Source: JBGRQB01 sp041725875 (lineage in GTDB: Bacteria; Bacteroidota; Ignavibacteria; Ignavibacteriales; Melioribacteraceae). From it: DNA of 64,000 bases. Below the pieces are notes generated by a model. The model was not told where the DNA came from and made no database searches. It worked only from the letters and a program-made list of their open reading frames with translations. This document shows, one piece after another, positions 26,676 through 35,280 of the stretch. Position 1 is the stretch's first letter, and every line of letters begins with the position of its first letter. Made by a program: the position numbers and the translations under genes. The stretch is from the NCBI GenBank assembly GCA_041725875.1, contig JBGRQB010000004.1, positions 1 through 64,000 on the forward strand, written 5' to 3'.

Positions 26676-29075
26676 TTGAAAGTCTCACTAAACTGGTTAA
26701 AAACATATATAGATCTTAACGGCGTTTCAGTCGAAGAAATAGAAGAAAAGTTAACTACTTCCGGTCTGGAAGTAGAAGAAATTATAGATGAAGCCGGAAA
26801 GTTCGACAAATTTGTTGTCGGATATGTTAAAGAAAAAGGAAAACATCCAAATGCAGATAAACTCGCACTTTGTGTTGTTTCCGACGGCGAAATTGATCAT
26901 AAGGTTGTTTGCGGTGCACCAAATGTTGATGCCGGACAAAAAATTGTATTTGCAAAAGTTGGTGCAATTGTACCAAATGGCGAGTTTCAGATTAAAAAAG
27001 CAAAAATTCGCGGTGAAGAATCTTTTGGTATGATTTGTTCAGAGCAGGAACTTGAACTTAGTGATAACCACGACGGCATTATGGTTTTGGATGAAAATCT
27101 GAAAGAAGGAACTCCTATTGCAGATGTGTTTGGTAAAAACGATGTTATTTTTGATATTGCAATCACTCCAAACAGAACTGATGCGCTTAGTCATATCGGC
27201 GTTGCCAGAGATCTTGCAGCACTTTTTGATAAAGAACTTGTTGTTCCTGAAATAAAACTTGAAGAAATTTCTGAAAAATCATCAGATCTTGCTTCAGTTG
27301 AATTGAAGAATCCTGAACTTTGTCCTCGTTACATTGGCAAAGTTGTTAAAAATATAACAATTAAAGAATCTCCTGAATGGCTTAAACAGCGTCTGCAGGC
27401 AATTGATTTGCGACCAATAAATAATGTGGTTGATATAACAAATTACGTTATGCACGAAACCGGTCAGCCTCTTCACGCATTTGATCTTGATAAATTAGCC
27501 GGACAAAAAATTGTTGTAAAAACAGCTGCTGACGGCGAAAAATTTACTACTCTTGATTCAAAAGAAAGAGAATTAAAAACAACTGATTTAATGATTTGTG
27601 ACGGAGAAAAATCAGTTGCTGTTGCCGGTGTTATGGGCGGCGAAAATTCAGAAGTTTCAGATGAAACAACTAATATTCTTATAGAAAGTGCCTATTTTAA
27701 TCCTTCAACAGTTAGAAAAACATCTAAAAAAATGGCTTTGCAGACAGATGCTTCATACAGATTTGAACGCGGCTGTGATGTTGAAATGACTCTTTATGCT
27801 GCCAAAAGATGTGCAATGCTTATTGCAGAACTTGCAGGTGGAGAAGTTGCTCAGGGCGAAATTGATGAATATCCTGAAAAAATTGAACATAAAAAAGTTA
27901 AACTCAGATTTTCACGAGTTAAAAAAGTTTTAGGTTATGAAATTGCAAACTCCGAAATGAAGAAAATTCTTCTTAAGCTTGGATTTGAAATTTTAGAAGA
28001 AACAGAAGAAACAATTTTGGTAGATGTACCGGCAATTCGTCACGATGTTGAAAGAGAAATTGATGTAATTGAAGAAATTGCCAGAATATATGGTTTTGAT
28101 AATATTCCTGCAGTTTCAAGAGTAAATACAACACTTGATAAAAAAGTTGATGAATCAGCTTTTGTAAATGATACAAGAGAAATTCTTTCAGGATTAGGCT
28201 TTTATGAAATTATTACAAACTCACTTCTGAGCGAAAAAGTTGCACAGCAGTTTGGTAACTCTGTAAATGTGATGAATCCACAGACTCAGGAAATGTCTCA
28301 TTTAAGACCATCACTTTTACCTGGAGCATTATTTACAATTGCCAAAAACCTAAAAGTAAAAGAAAATAATTTAAAGTTGTTTGAAGTTGGACACACATTC
28401 AACCGCATCAACGAAAAAATAGATAGTTTTGAAGATTTTACAGAAACAGAAAATCTTTTAATTGTTTTGTCAGGAAAAGCAGCCGAAAAATCGTGGTATG
28501 CTAAGGAAGAGAAGTACGATTTCTATTATCTTAAAGGATATGTGAATGAGTATCTTTCAAAAAAATGTCTTGACAATGTTTTAACAGATTCATATAATCA
28601 GGAAGGCGACTTGCTTTTTGATTATACTTTTACCAAATCCTTCAAAAAGCAGAGAGTCGGATTTGGCGGAAAGCTGAAAAAAGAAGTTCTTAAACAATTT
28701 GAAATTACGGAAGATGTTTTTGTTTTCGACTTTAATTTAACTTTATTAAAAGGAATTAGAGCAAAAGCAAAAAGATTTGATGAATTGTTGAAATATCCGA
28801 AAATGCTCAGAGATTTTGGTGTTGTGGTTGATAAAACCGTTAAAAGCAGCGAAATTGAGAAATTTATCAGAAATAACAGTTCAAAACTTCTTAAAGATGT
28901 AAAACTTTTTGATATTTTCGAAAGTGATAATCTTGGAAAAGATAAAAAAAGTCTTGCATATCAGTTAGAGTATTTCGATTATAACAAAACACTTACTGAT
29001 GAAGAAGTAGATAAAGATTTTTGGAATATTATTGAAAAAGTTAAATCTAAATTTAATGCTGAATTAAGAGGATAA
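26676..29075 (+). CDS. pheT: phenylalanine-tRNA ligase beta subunit
   Basis: Beta subunit with editing and tRNA-binding domains, 799 aa, normal length. It starts with TTG after TTGGAGAAG. Order seen: 'MKVSLNWLKTYIDLNG', the EMAP-like tRNA-binding domain (about 40-150), the B3/B4 editing domain ('VVDITNYVMHETGQPLHAFD', 'GVMGGENSEVSD'), the B5 domain, a catalytic-like core, and the FDX-anticodon-binding domain at the C-terminus ('KYPKMLRDFGVVVD'). Confidence 0.97.
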   Translation: MKVSLNWLKTYIDLNGVSVEEIEEKLTTSGLEVEEIIDEAGKFDKFVVGYVKEKGKHPNADKLALCVVSDGEIDHKVVCGAPNVDAGQKIVFAKVGAIVPNGEFQIKKAKIRGEESFGMICSEQELELSDNHDGIMVLDENLKEGTPIADVFGKNDVIFDIAITPNRTDALSHIGVARDLAALFDKELVVPEIKLEEISEKSSDLASVELKNPELCPRYIGKVVKNITIKESPEWLKQRLQAIDLRPINNVVDITNYVMHETGQPLHAFDLDKLAGQKIVVKTAADGEKFTTLDSKERELKTTDLMICDGEKSVAVAGVMGGENSEVSDETTNILIESAYFNPSTVRKTSKKMALQTDASYRFERGCDVEMTLYAAKRCAMLIAELAGGEVAQGEIDEYPEKIEHKKVKLRFSRVKKVLGYEIANSEMKKILLKLGFEILEETEETILVDVPAIRHDVEREIDVIEEIARIYGFDNIPAVSRVNTTLDKKVDESAFVNDTREILSGLGFYEIITNSLLSEKVAQQFGNSVNVMNPQTQEMSHLRPSLLPGALFTIAKNLKVKENNLKLFEVGHTFNRINEKIDSFEDFTETENLLIVLSGKAAEKSWYAKEEKYDFYYLKGYVNEYLSKKCLDNVLTDSYNQEGDLLFDYTFTKSFKKQRVGFGGKLKKEVLKQFEITEDVFVFDFNLTLLKGIRAKAKRFDELLKYPKMLRDFGVVVDKTVKSSEIEKFIRNNSSKLLKDVKLFDIFESDNLGKDKKSLAYQLEYFDYNKTLTDEEVDKDFWNIIEKVKSKFNAELRG

Positions 29076-29077
29076 AC

Positions 29078-29389
29078 TTGAGTGAAAAGTCAAAATATGA
29101 TCTCTTTATGAAAGAATTTGATTCATTAGAGAAACAAATTTGTGCTTTAATTCAAAAAAATCAAGAATTATCCGATCAATATTCAGAATTAATAACGGAA
29201 AAAGAAAGGTTAAAAAAAGAGAACGATGTTCTCAAACTGAAACTTGAAGAGGCGGAAAATAAATTATCCGGTTCAAAAGATCAGTCAGGTTTTGATAGAG
29301 AAGCTGTTTTAGCAGCTAAAGATAGAGATTTAATACGGAAACAGATTGATGAGATCGTTAAAGTTATCGACTATCATCTGAGTTCTTAA
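29078..29389 (+). CDS. short coiled-coil protein between pheT and zapA
   Basis: A 103-aa protein with a TTG start two bases after the pheT stop, ribosome site AGAGGA. About residues 10-70 form a continuous heptad-like coiled coil ('LIQKNQELSDQYSELITEKE', 'ENDVLKLKLEEAENKL'), then a short C-terminal helix ending 'EIVKVIDYHLSS'. Its size and its place next to zapA suggest a ZapB-like division-associated coiled coil, but no firm family motif is present. Confidence 0.7.
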   Translation: MSEKSKYDLFMKEFDSLEKQICALIQKNQELSDQYSELITEKERLKKENDVLKLKLEEAENKLSGSKDQSGFDREAVLAAKDRDLIRKQIDEIVKVIDYHLSS

Positions 29390-29418
29390 ATGTGTGTTTT
29401 CGACGGATTGAAAATTCA

Positions 29419-29718
29419 ATGACCGAAAAAGAAAAGCTTAAAATTAAAATATTTGATAAAGATTACTCGTTATTAGTTGAGGATCAGGAATTAGGACGTG
29501 AATTAGCTAATTATGTTAATGATATAATGGAAGAAACAAAACGAGAATTGCAAGATCAGTCTACTGAAACTATTGCTGTTATTGCTGCTCTTAACATTGC
29601 ATACGATTTGTTCCTTGAAAAAAACAGATGCAGAGAGTTTAGCATTAGAGCTACAGATAGAATAAAGAAAATTAAGCTTCTTTTGAATGAATCGGGAATT
29701 ACTGCCAATCCATCGTAG
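29419..29718 (+). CDS. zapA: cell division protein ZapA
   Basis: FtsZ-ring-associated protein. The start is ATG 29419, giving 99 aa beginning 'MTEKEKLKIKIFDKDYSLLV', which matches the ZapA beta hairpin. A GTG nine codons upstream would add an unconserved 'CFRRIENS' stretch. It then has the family motif with 'ELANYVNDIMEE' and a long helix 'VIAALNIAYDLFLEK'. It lies just upstream of a probable 6S RNA, an arrangement known in many bacteria. Confidence 0.9.
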   Translation: MTEKEKLKIKIFDKDYSLLVEDQELGRELANYVNDIMEETKRELQDQSTETIAVIAALNIAYDLFLEKNRCREFSIRATDRIKKIKLLLNESGITANPS

Positions 29719-29734
29719 CACAAAGTTTTTTTAA

Positions 29735-29936
29735 CCGCTCTGTCAATCCGTAAAAACGTAGAACTAACACCATAAAAATAGGGTTGTTGGCTATCGATGT
29801 GTATGAAAGGCCTCGGCTCCGACTTGTCGGAGTGCTCATCTTCGGATGAGCCGAAGTGGACTTCAAAAGCGTTGGGCGGCTTCCCGCACTGTTTGGAGAA
29901 GAGTTCTTCTCGCTACGATTGACAGGCGGATTTTTT
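29735..29936 (+). ncRNA. ssrS: probable 6S RNA
   Basis: This 240-bp gap between zapA and rny folds as one closed element. CCGC-(TC)-TGTCAATC at 29735-29748 pairs with GATTGACAGGCGG at 29917-29929 (one bulge), immediately followed by a T-run (29931-29936). Inside, CGTA-GAAC pairs with GTTC...TACG, then an apical part has hairpins CTCCGAC-TT-GTCGGAG and GCTCATC-TTCG-GATGAGC. A strong closing stem, a length near 195 nt, a terminator-like end and a zapA neighbour fit 6S RNA, which binds RNA polymerase-sigma-70. The branched apical part is unusual, so another structured RNA cannot be excluded. Confidence 0.68.
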
Positions 29937-29959
29937 ATATTCGGCTATATGGAGGAAAT

Positions 29960-31537
29960 ATGGAACTTAATGGAGAGACCTTAATGGTTGTGATCCCGAT
30001 AGCTTTGGTTTTATTGGTGGCAATATTTTATTTAGGCTGGTTTATAAATTCCAAAATTGGCAAAAATTCTATTCAAAGTGCTAACGAGCAGAGAGATCGT
30101 ATTCTCGATGATGCGGAAAAGGAAGCAAAAAACATCAAGCGTGAAAAGCTTCTGGAAGTTAAGGACGAATGGTATAGAAAAAAGCAGGAATTTGATAACG
30201 AAGTAAATACCAAAAAGCAAAAGTTACAAAATCAAGAGAAACAACTTGCAACAAGAGAAGAGAGTATTGAGAAAAAGTTTGAAGTTGTAGTAGAAAAAGA
30301 GAAAGAAAATAAAGCTTTTGAAAAACAGTTTGTTGAAAGAGAAAAAGCTCTTGATGAAAAAAACGAAGAGTTAGATAAACTTATTGTTGAACAAAATATC
30401 AGACTCGAAAAAACAGCAGCATTAACAGCTGAAGAAGCTAAAAAAATGTTGATGGAAAATATGACTGAACAGGCCAAAATGGATGCTGTACAGGCCATAA
30501 AAGATATTCGTGATCAGGCAAAAGTTGAAGCCAAAAAAGAATCACAAAAAATTATTGTACAGGCAATTCAAAGAACCGCAGTTGACCATTCTGTTGAAAC
30601 AACCGTCTCGGTTGTGCAGATCCAAAATGATGAAATGAAAGGACGTATTATTGGTCGTGAAGGCCGTAATATTCGCGCTTTTGAATCAGCAACAGGAGTT
30701 GATGTAATTGTTGACGATACTCCGGAAGCAGTGATCTTATCAGCCTTTGATCAGTACAGAAGGGAAATTGCCCGCGTATCTCTTGAAAGATTAATTGGTG
30801 ACGGAAGAATTCATCCGGCAAGAATTGAAGAGGTTGTAGAAAAAGTTCAAAAAGAAATTGACGAAGAAATTGTAGCTGAAGGGGAAGGCACTTTAATGCA
30901 GTTAGGTCTGCATGGTATTCACCCTGAAATTATAAAACATATTGGTAGAATGAAATACCGTGCGAGTTACGGACAGAATCTTTTACAGCACAGTATTGAA
31001 GTTTCTTACCTTTGCGGTATTATGGCTGCCGAGCTCGGTTTTGATGTTACAATGTCTAAAAAAGCCGGATTGCTTCACGATATTGGTAAAACTCTTGATA
31101 AAAATATCGAAGGACCGCATGCACTTCTTGGTCGCGATATTTGTAAAAAATATAAAGTTCATCCAATTATCACAAATGCGGTTGGCTCTCACCACGAAGA
31201 TATTGAAATGGAACATCCGATTGCTGCACTTGTTCAGGCTGCTGATGCAATTAGCGGTGCCAGACCGGGAGCAAGAAGAGAGCCTCTTGAAAGCTATGTA
31301 AAACGACTTGAAAACCTTGAAAGCATTGCAAAATCGTTTGAAGGTGTTGGAAAAGTTTATGCTATTCAGGCTGGTAGAGAAATCAGAGTTGTTGTTGAAC
31401 CTGATAAAGTGGACGATAACTTTTCTGATAAGCTTGCATACGACATTTCTGAAAAAATTCAGGAAGAAATGGACTATCCGGGTCAGATAAAAGTTACTGT
31501 AATCAGAGAAGTAAGAAAAATAGCTTATGCTAAATAA
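29960..31537 (+). CDS. rny: ribonuclease Y
   Basis: Membrane-anchored endoribonuclease starting mRNA decay. The start is ATG 29960 after GGAGGA (29951-29956), giving 525 aa; an in-frame GTG at 29846 lies within the RNA gene and is rejected. Order: an N-terminal transmembrane helix (about 8-27), a long Lys/Glu coiled coil (about 40-200), a KH domain ('GRIIGREGRNIRAFE'), and an HD domain ('LLHDIGKTLD', 'NAVGSHHEDI') ending near the C-terminus. It is followed by a terminator. Confidence 0.97.
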   Translation: MELNGETLMVVIPIALVLLVAIFYLGWFINSKIGKNSIQSANEQRDRILDDAEKEAKNIKREKLLEVKDEWYRKKQEFDNEVNTKKQKLQNQEKQLATREESIEKKFEVVVEKEKENKAFEKQFVEREKALDEKNEELDKLIVEQNIRLEKTAALTAEEAKKMLMENMTEQAKMDAVQAIKDIRDQAKVEAKKESQKIIVQAIQRTAVDHSVETTVSVVQIQNDEMKGRIIGREGRNIRAFESATGVDVIVDDTPEAVILSAFDQYRREIARVSLERLIGDGRIHPARIEEVVEKVQKEIDEEIVAEGEGTLMQLGLHGIHPEIIKHIGRMKYRASYGQNLLQHSIEVSYLCGIMAAELGFDVTMSKKAGLLHDIGKTLDKNIEGPHALLGRDICKKYKVHPIITNAVGSHHEDIEMEHPIAALVQAADAISGARPGARREPLESYVKRLENLESIAKSFEGVGKVYAIQAGREIRVVVEPDKVDDNFSDKLAYDISEKIQEEMDYPGQIKVTVIREVRKIAYAK

Positions 31538-31560
31538 ATAAAAACTTTTTTGTATCTTTA

Positions 31561-31588
31561 AACCCCGGTACTACCGGGGTTTCTTTTG
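31561..31588 (+). terminator. intrinsic terminator after rny
   Basis: AACCCCGG (31561-31568), loop TACTA, CCGGGGTT (31574-31581), then TCTTTTG. It lies 23 bp after the rny stop and before coaE. Confidence 0.8.
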
Positions 31589-31604
31589 TTTAAACGGAAT
31601 TGAA

Positions 31605-32210
31605 ATGAAAAAACTTAAAATAGCTGTAACCGGCGGTATAGGTACTGGTAAATCAATGTTTTGCCAACTGCTGGAAGAAAGAAATTATAAAGTTATTAAA
31701 GCCGATAATCTGGCCAAACAACTCCTTGCCGAAGATGAAAATATTAAAAAGAATATTATTCGTGAGTTTGGAGCCGAAGCTTATTCTGACGGAGCTCCCG
31801 ATGTGAAATATCTGGCGGAAAAAGTGTTTACCGATCCGGAAAAGGTGAAAAAGATAAATACCATAATTCATCCGGCAACAATCAGCAAAATTGAAGTTTT
31901 AATGGAAGAAACATTAAAGCAGGATGATCTTGTTTTTGTGGAATCAGCACTTATTTATGAAGCGGGAATGGAAGATTTATTTGATTATGTTGTTGCCGTA
32001 ACTGCCGAAGATGAAACAAGATTTGCCAGAGTTATGGAACGTGATAACGTTTCAAAAGAAGAAATTGAAAGAAGAATGGATAATCAGCTTTCTGAAAAAT
32101 ATAAGAAAGATTCGGCTGATTTTTCAGTTGATAATAACGGGTCTGTAGAAGACCTGAATAGCAAAACAGATTTTTTACTTAATTTAATAAAAGCGGTTTC
32201 TATGGGATAA
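31605..32210 (+). CDS. coaE: dephospho-CoA kinase
   Basis: Last step of coenzyme A synthesis: ATP-dependent phosphorylation of dephospho-CoA. It has 201 aa, with a P-loop at residues 10-17 ('GGIGTGKS'), 'KADNLAKQLL', the CoA-site motif 'IIHPATISKIE', 'VFVESALIYEAGM' and the lid 'VMERDNVSKEEIERRMDNQ'. It is the first gene after the rny terminator, so it probably has its own promoter. Confidence 0.96.
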   Translation: MKKLKIAVTGGIGTGKSMFCQLLEERNYKVIKADNLAKQLLAEDENIKKNIIREFGAEAYSDGAPDVKYLAEKVFTDPEKVKKINTIIHPATISKIEVLMEETLKQDDLVFVESALIYEAGMEDLFDYVVAVTAEDETRFARVMERDNVSKEEIERRMDNQLSEKYKKDSADFSVDNNGSVEDLNSKTDFLLNLIKAVSMG

Positions 32211-32301
32211 ATCTTAATTAATTCTCAAACTTGAATTAAACTGATCCAAATCCTAAATTGCAAACCGCAAATAGTGATTAAAGAGTAAGCAGAGGTGCGA
32301 C

Positions 32302-33201
32302 TTGAATTTTATCAATAATCTTATCGTAAAATTTGTGAAAATACTTCCGGAATCTGTGGTTTATGTTTTTGCCAAAAAATATATTGCCGGAATAAAACTT
32401 GAAGAAGCTGTTGCAGAAACCCAAAAGCTAAACGCAATGGGAATTTGCGCAACTATGGATATCCTCGGCGAAGCCATTCAGAATAAGGAAGAGGCCGTAT
32501 CTGCAAAGAATGAAATTCTCGAAATTCTTGATGCAATTGAAGAACAGAAACTTGATTCCAATGTATCCATTAAACCCACACAACTTGCTCTGGGATTGGA
32601 TAATGATCTTTGTTTTGAACTGTTTGATGAAATTTGCGGAAAAGCCAAAGAGTTAAATAATTTTATTCGTATCGATATGGAAGATTCACCTTATACCGAT
32701 GCTACTTTTGAGCTTCTCGGAAAATTGCATAAAAAATATGATAATGTTGGTATAGTTGTTCAGGCTTATTTGCGAAGAACTATTGGTGATGTAAAAGAAT
32801 GGAACCCTACCGGGGTTACATACAGATTGTGTAAAGGTATTTACGTTGAACCTGAAGAGATTGCCTTTAAAGGTTATCAGGAAGTGAGAGATAAATACCT
32901 TGAAGCTCTTGAGATAATGCTGGATAACGGCAATTACGTTGGTATAGCAACTCACGACGATTATCTTGTTGAAGGAGCTTACAAACAGATTAAAGAAAAA
33001 AATATAGCTAAAGATAAATATGAATTCCAGATGCTTTACGGAGTAAAACCTGCTTTGCGTGATAGAATAAATGCTGATGGACATAAAATCAGAATTTATG
33101 TTCCTTTTGGAAAAAGCTGGTATGCTTATTCAATTCGCAGATTACAGGAAAATCCGAATATGGCCTGGTATATAACGAAAAGTATTTTAACCGGACAGTA
33201 A
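32302..33201 (+). CDS. proline dehydrogenase
   Basis: FAD-dependent enzyme oxidising proline to pyrroline-5-carboxylate, membrane-associated and quinone-linked in bacteria. It is a 299-aa monofunctional form with a TTG start after AGAGGTG. Motifs: 'VSIKPTQLALG', 'IRIDMEDSPYTDAT', 'GIVVQAYLRRT', 'RLCKGIYVEP', 'IATHDDYLVE', 'FQMLYGVKPALRDRI', and 'IYVPFGKSWYAYSIRRLQENP' with the paired arginines that bind the proline carboxylate. It touches tsaD (stop and start share a base). The P5C dehydrogenase is not in the window. Confidence 0.95.
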   Translation: MNFINNLIVKFVKILPESVVYVFAKKYIAGIKLEEAVAETQKLNAMGICATMDILGEAIQNKEEAVSAKNEILEILDAIEEQKLDSNVSIKPTQLALGLDNDLCFELFDEICGKAKELNNFIRIDMEDSPYTDATFELLGKLHKKYDNVGIVVQAYLRRTIGDVKEWNPTGVTYRLCKGIYVEPEEIAFKGYQEVRDKYLEALEIMLDNGNYVGIATHDDYLVEGAYKQIKEKNIAKDKYEFQMLYGVKPALRDRINADGHKIRIYVPFGKSWYAYSIRRLQENPNMAWYITKSILTGQ

Positions 33202-34250
33202 TGAATGTAATAGGAATAGAAAGCTCGTGTGATGAAACCTCGGTTGCAATAATCAGTGATGGTGAGTTAAAATCAAATCTAATTTCTTCGCAAGACTTTC
33301 ATGTAAAGTATGGAGGAGTTGTTCCCGAGCTTTCCAGCAGGGCACATCTTCAGATAATTAATCCTCTTGTTAAACAGGCTCTTGAAGAGGCGCAGCTTGA
33401 TGTTAAAGATATTGATGTTGTGACAGCTACTGCCGGACCCGGATTGATTGGTGCAGTGCTTGTTGGACTCAACTACGCCAAAGGTTTGGCCTTTTCTCTC
33501 GGAAAGCCGCTTGTTCCGGTAAATCATATCGAAGGACATCTTTTTTCCGGATTTTTAATGCCGGAAAAGCCAAAGTTTCCGTTTTTGGGAGTTGTTGTTT
33601 CCGGAGGACACACTTTGCTGTTGCTTGTAAACAGCGATACTGAAATAGTAAAACTTGGTTCTACAATTGATGATGCAGCAGGGGAAGCTTTTGATAAGGT
33701 AGCAAAATTAATGAATCTTGGTTATCCGGGCGGGCCCAAAATTCAAAAACTTGCCGATTCAGGTGATCCGAAGAAAATTTTATTTCCCATTGCAAGAACT
33801 AAAAATGAATATGATTTTTCATTTAGCGGATTAAAAACATCAGTGTTAAGACATATTCAGCAATCTTACGATGATCCTGCACAAATTCCGCAGGAAGATC
33901 TGCCCGATCTTGCAGCATCATTTGAAGATGCGGTAATCAGAGCTCTAATTAAAAAATCGGAAAAAGTTTTAAAGAAATATAAAGTTAAATCTATTAGTCT
34001 GGCTGGCGGAGTTGCCGCTAACGGACATTTACGTGATGCTTTTGCCGCACTTGCGAAAAAGTATAGAAAAACATTTGTTGTTCCTGATATGACATATTGC
34101 GGTGATAACGCAGCAATGATTGCGTACCGGGGAATGAAGTTACACGAAACCCGACAAATGTTTGACTACAGTTACAAAGCTTATCCCGCTATAAAACCGG
34201 GAACTTTTATTGAACTAGATGACTATGAAGGAAGTGGAAGAAAACAGTAA
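33201..34250 (+). CDS. tsaD: tRNA N6-threonylcarbamoyladenosine synthase, TsaD subunit
   Basis: Catalytic subunit transferring the threonylcarbamoyl group to A37 of ANN-decoding tRNAs. It has 349 aa. 'IGIESSCDETSVAI' opens the ASKHA fold; metal ligands His109 and His113 lie in 'NHIEGHLFSG'. 'VVSGGHTLLL', 'DDAAGEAFDKVAK' and 'LAGGVAANGHLR' are family motifs. Its 3' end overlaps the mltG start. Confidence 0.98.
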   Translation: MNVIGIESSCDETSVAIISDGELKSNLISSQDFHVKYGGVVPELSSRAHLQIINPLVKQALEEAQLDVKDIDVVTATAGPGLIGAVLVGLNYAKGLAFSLGKPLVPVNHIEGHLFSGFLMPEKPKFPFLGVVVSGGHTLLLLVNSDTEIVKLGSTIDDAAGEAFDKVAKLMNLGYPGGPKIQKLADSGDPKKILFPIARTKNEYDFSFSGLKTSVLRHIQQSYDDPAQIPQEDLPDLAASFEDAVIRALIKKSEKVLKKYKVKSISLAGGVAANGHLRDAFAALAKKYRKTFVVPDMTYCGDNAAMIAYRGMKLHETRQMFDYSYKAYPAIKPGTFIELDDYEGSGRKQ

Positions 34251-35280
34251 AAATAATATCAGTCGGATATTCTTGAAAAAAAGAGTATTATTTCTTGGAA
34301 CTCTGGGTACTTTAACCGGATTGTTTTTTTACATATTTTTTACACCAACCCATTATAAACAGATTGGGCCGGTAGAATTTTTTATTCAAAAAGGGGCTAC
34401 GCTTACCTCAGTTGTTGATCAGCTTTATAAGACAAAAGTTATTAACAGCAAACTGGCTTTCAAGGCTGCTGCGCTTATGAGTAATGCCGAAACAGGTATT
34501 AAGGCCGGAAGATATGAAATTCCGAACGGACTCTCTTATTTTGGGTTAGTAGATCTTATAATTAAAGGTCAGCCCGAAGAGGCAACTCTTGTAACAATTC
34601 AGGAAGGAATTTGGCAGCACAATCTGGCAAAACTTTTTGCCAAAGAGATGAATATAGATGAAGATGAATTTAATGTGCTGAGTAAAGATCAGCAATTTAT
34701 TAAATCTCTCGGAATCAATTCATCTACGCTTGAAGGATTTTTGCTGCCGGATACATACTATTTTAACAACTCAAGTACGGCAGAAGATATCTTAAGAAAG
34801 CTTTATAGAGAAACTCAAAAGTTTTTTAATGATACTTTAAAAGATAAAATGAAGGCAAGGGGAATGACAATGAAGGAAGTGCTAACCCTTGCGTCAATTG
34901 TTGATGGCGAAACAAATATAGAAAGTGAATTCAAAACAATTGCAGGTGTATATCATAACAGATTAAAAAAAGGTATGCGCCTTCAGGCAGATCCGACTGT
35001 TCAATATCTTATCAGAACAAAAAGAAGAAGAGCAAACAAAGTTTATTATAAAGATCTGGAAATAGATTCACCATACAATACCTATAGAAATAAAGGATTG
35101 CCGCCATCACCAATTAATAATCCAGGAAAATTGGCAATTCTTGCTGCTCTGGAACCTGAAAAACATAATTATTACTATTTCTGTGCAACAGGAAACGGCG
35201 GACATAAATTTGCCAAAACTTTATCGGAACATAACAAAAATGTTCGCGATTACAGAAGGAACAGAAGAAGGAAAAGATAA
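34219..35280 (+). CDS. mltG: endolytic murein transglycosylase MltG (YceG-like)
   Basis: Inner-membrane enzyme cutting nascent glycan strands. It has 353 aa: a cytoplasmic Lys/Arg tail, one helix (about 22-41), a LysM-like subdomain (to about 120), then the catalytic domain ('GFLLPDTYYF', 'LASIVDGETN', 'GVYHNRLKKGMRLQADPTVQ', 'YNTYRNKGLPPSPINNPG'). The active-site segment reads ASIVDGET where ASIVEKE is usual: the first acidic residue is Asp229 and the second, Glu231, is kept. The start at 34219 overlaps tsaD by 32 bp; ATG 34225 is an alternative. The C-terminus is Arg-rich. Confidence 0.95.
   Translation: MTMKEVEENSKNNISRIFLKKRVLFLGTLGTLTGLFFYIFFTPTHYKQIGPVEFFIQKGATLTSVVDQLYKTKVINSKLAFKAAALMSNAETGIKAGRYEIPNGLSYFGLVDLIIKGQPEEATLVTIQEGIWQHNLAKLFAKEMNIDEDEFNVLSKDQQFIKSLGINSSTLEGFLLPDTYYFNNSSTAEDILRKLYRETQKFFNDTLKDKMKARGMTMKEVLTLASIVDGETNIESEFKTIAGVYHNRLKKGMRLQADPTVQYLIRTKRRRANKVYYKDLEIDSPYNTYRNKGLPPSPINNPGKLAILAALEPEKHNYYYFCATGNGGHKFAKTLSEHNKNVRDYRRNRRRKR

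Noticed and set aside
29846..29959. N-terminal extension of rny from a GTG
   Set aside because: It would place Arg-rich sequence before the membrane anchor and translate the structured RNA; GGAGGA and ATG at 29960 give the normal RNase Y start.
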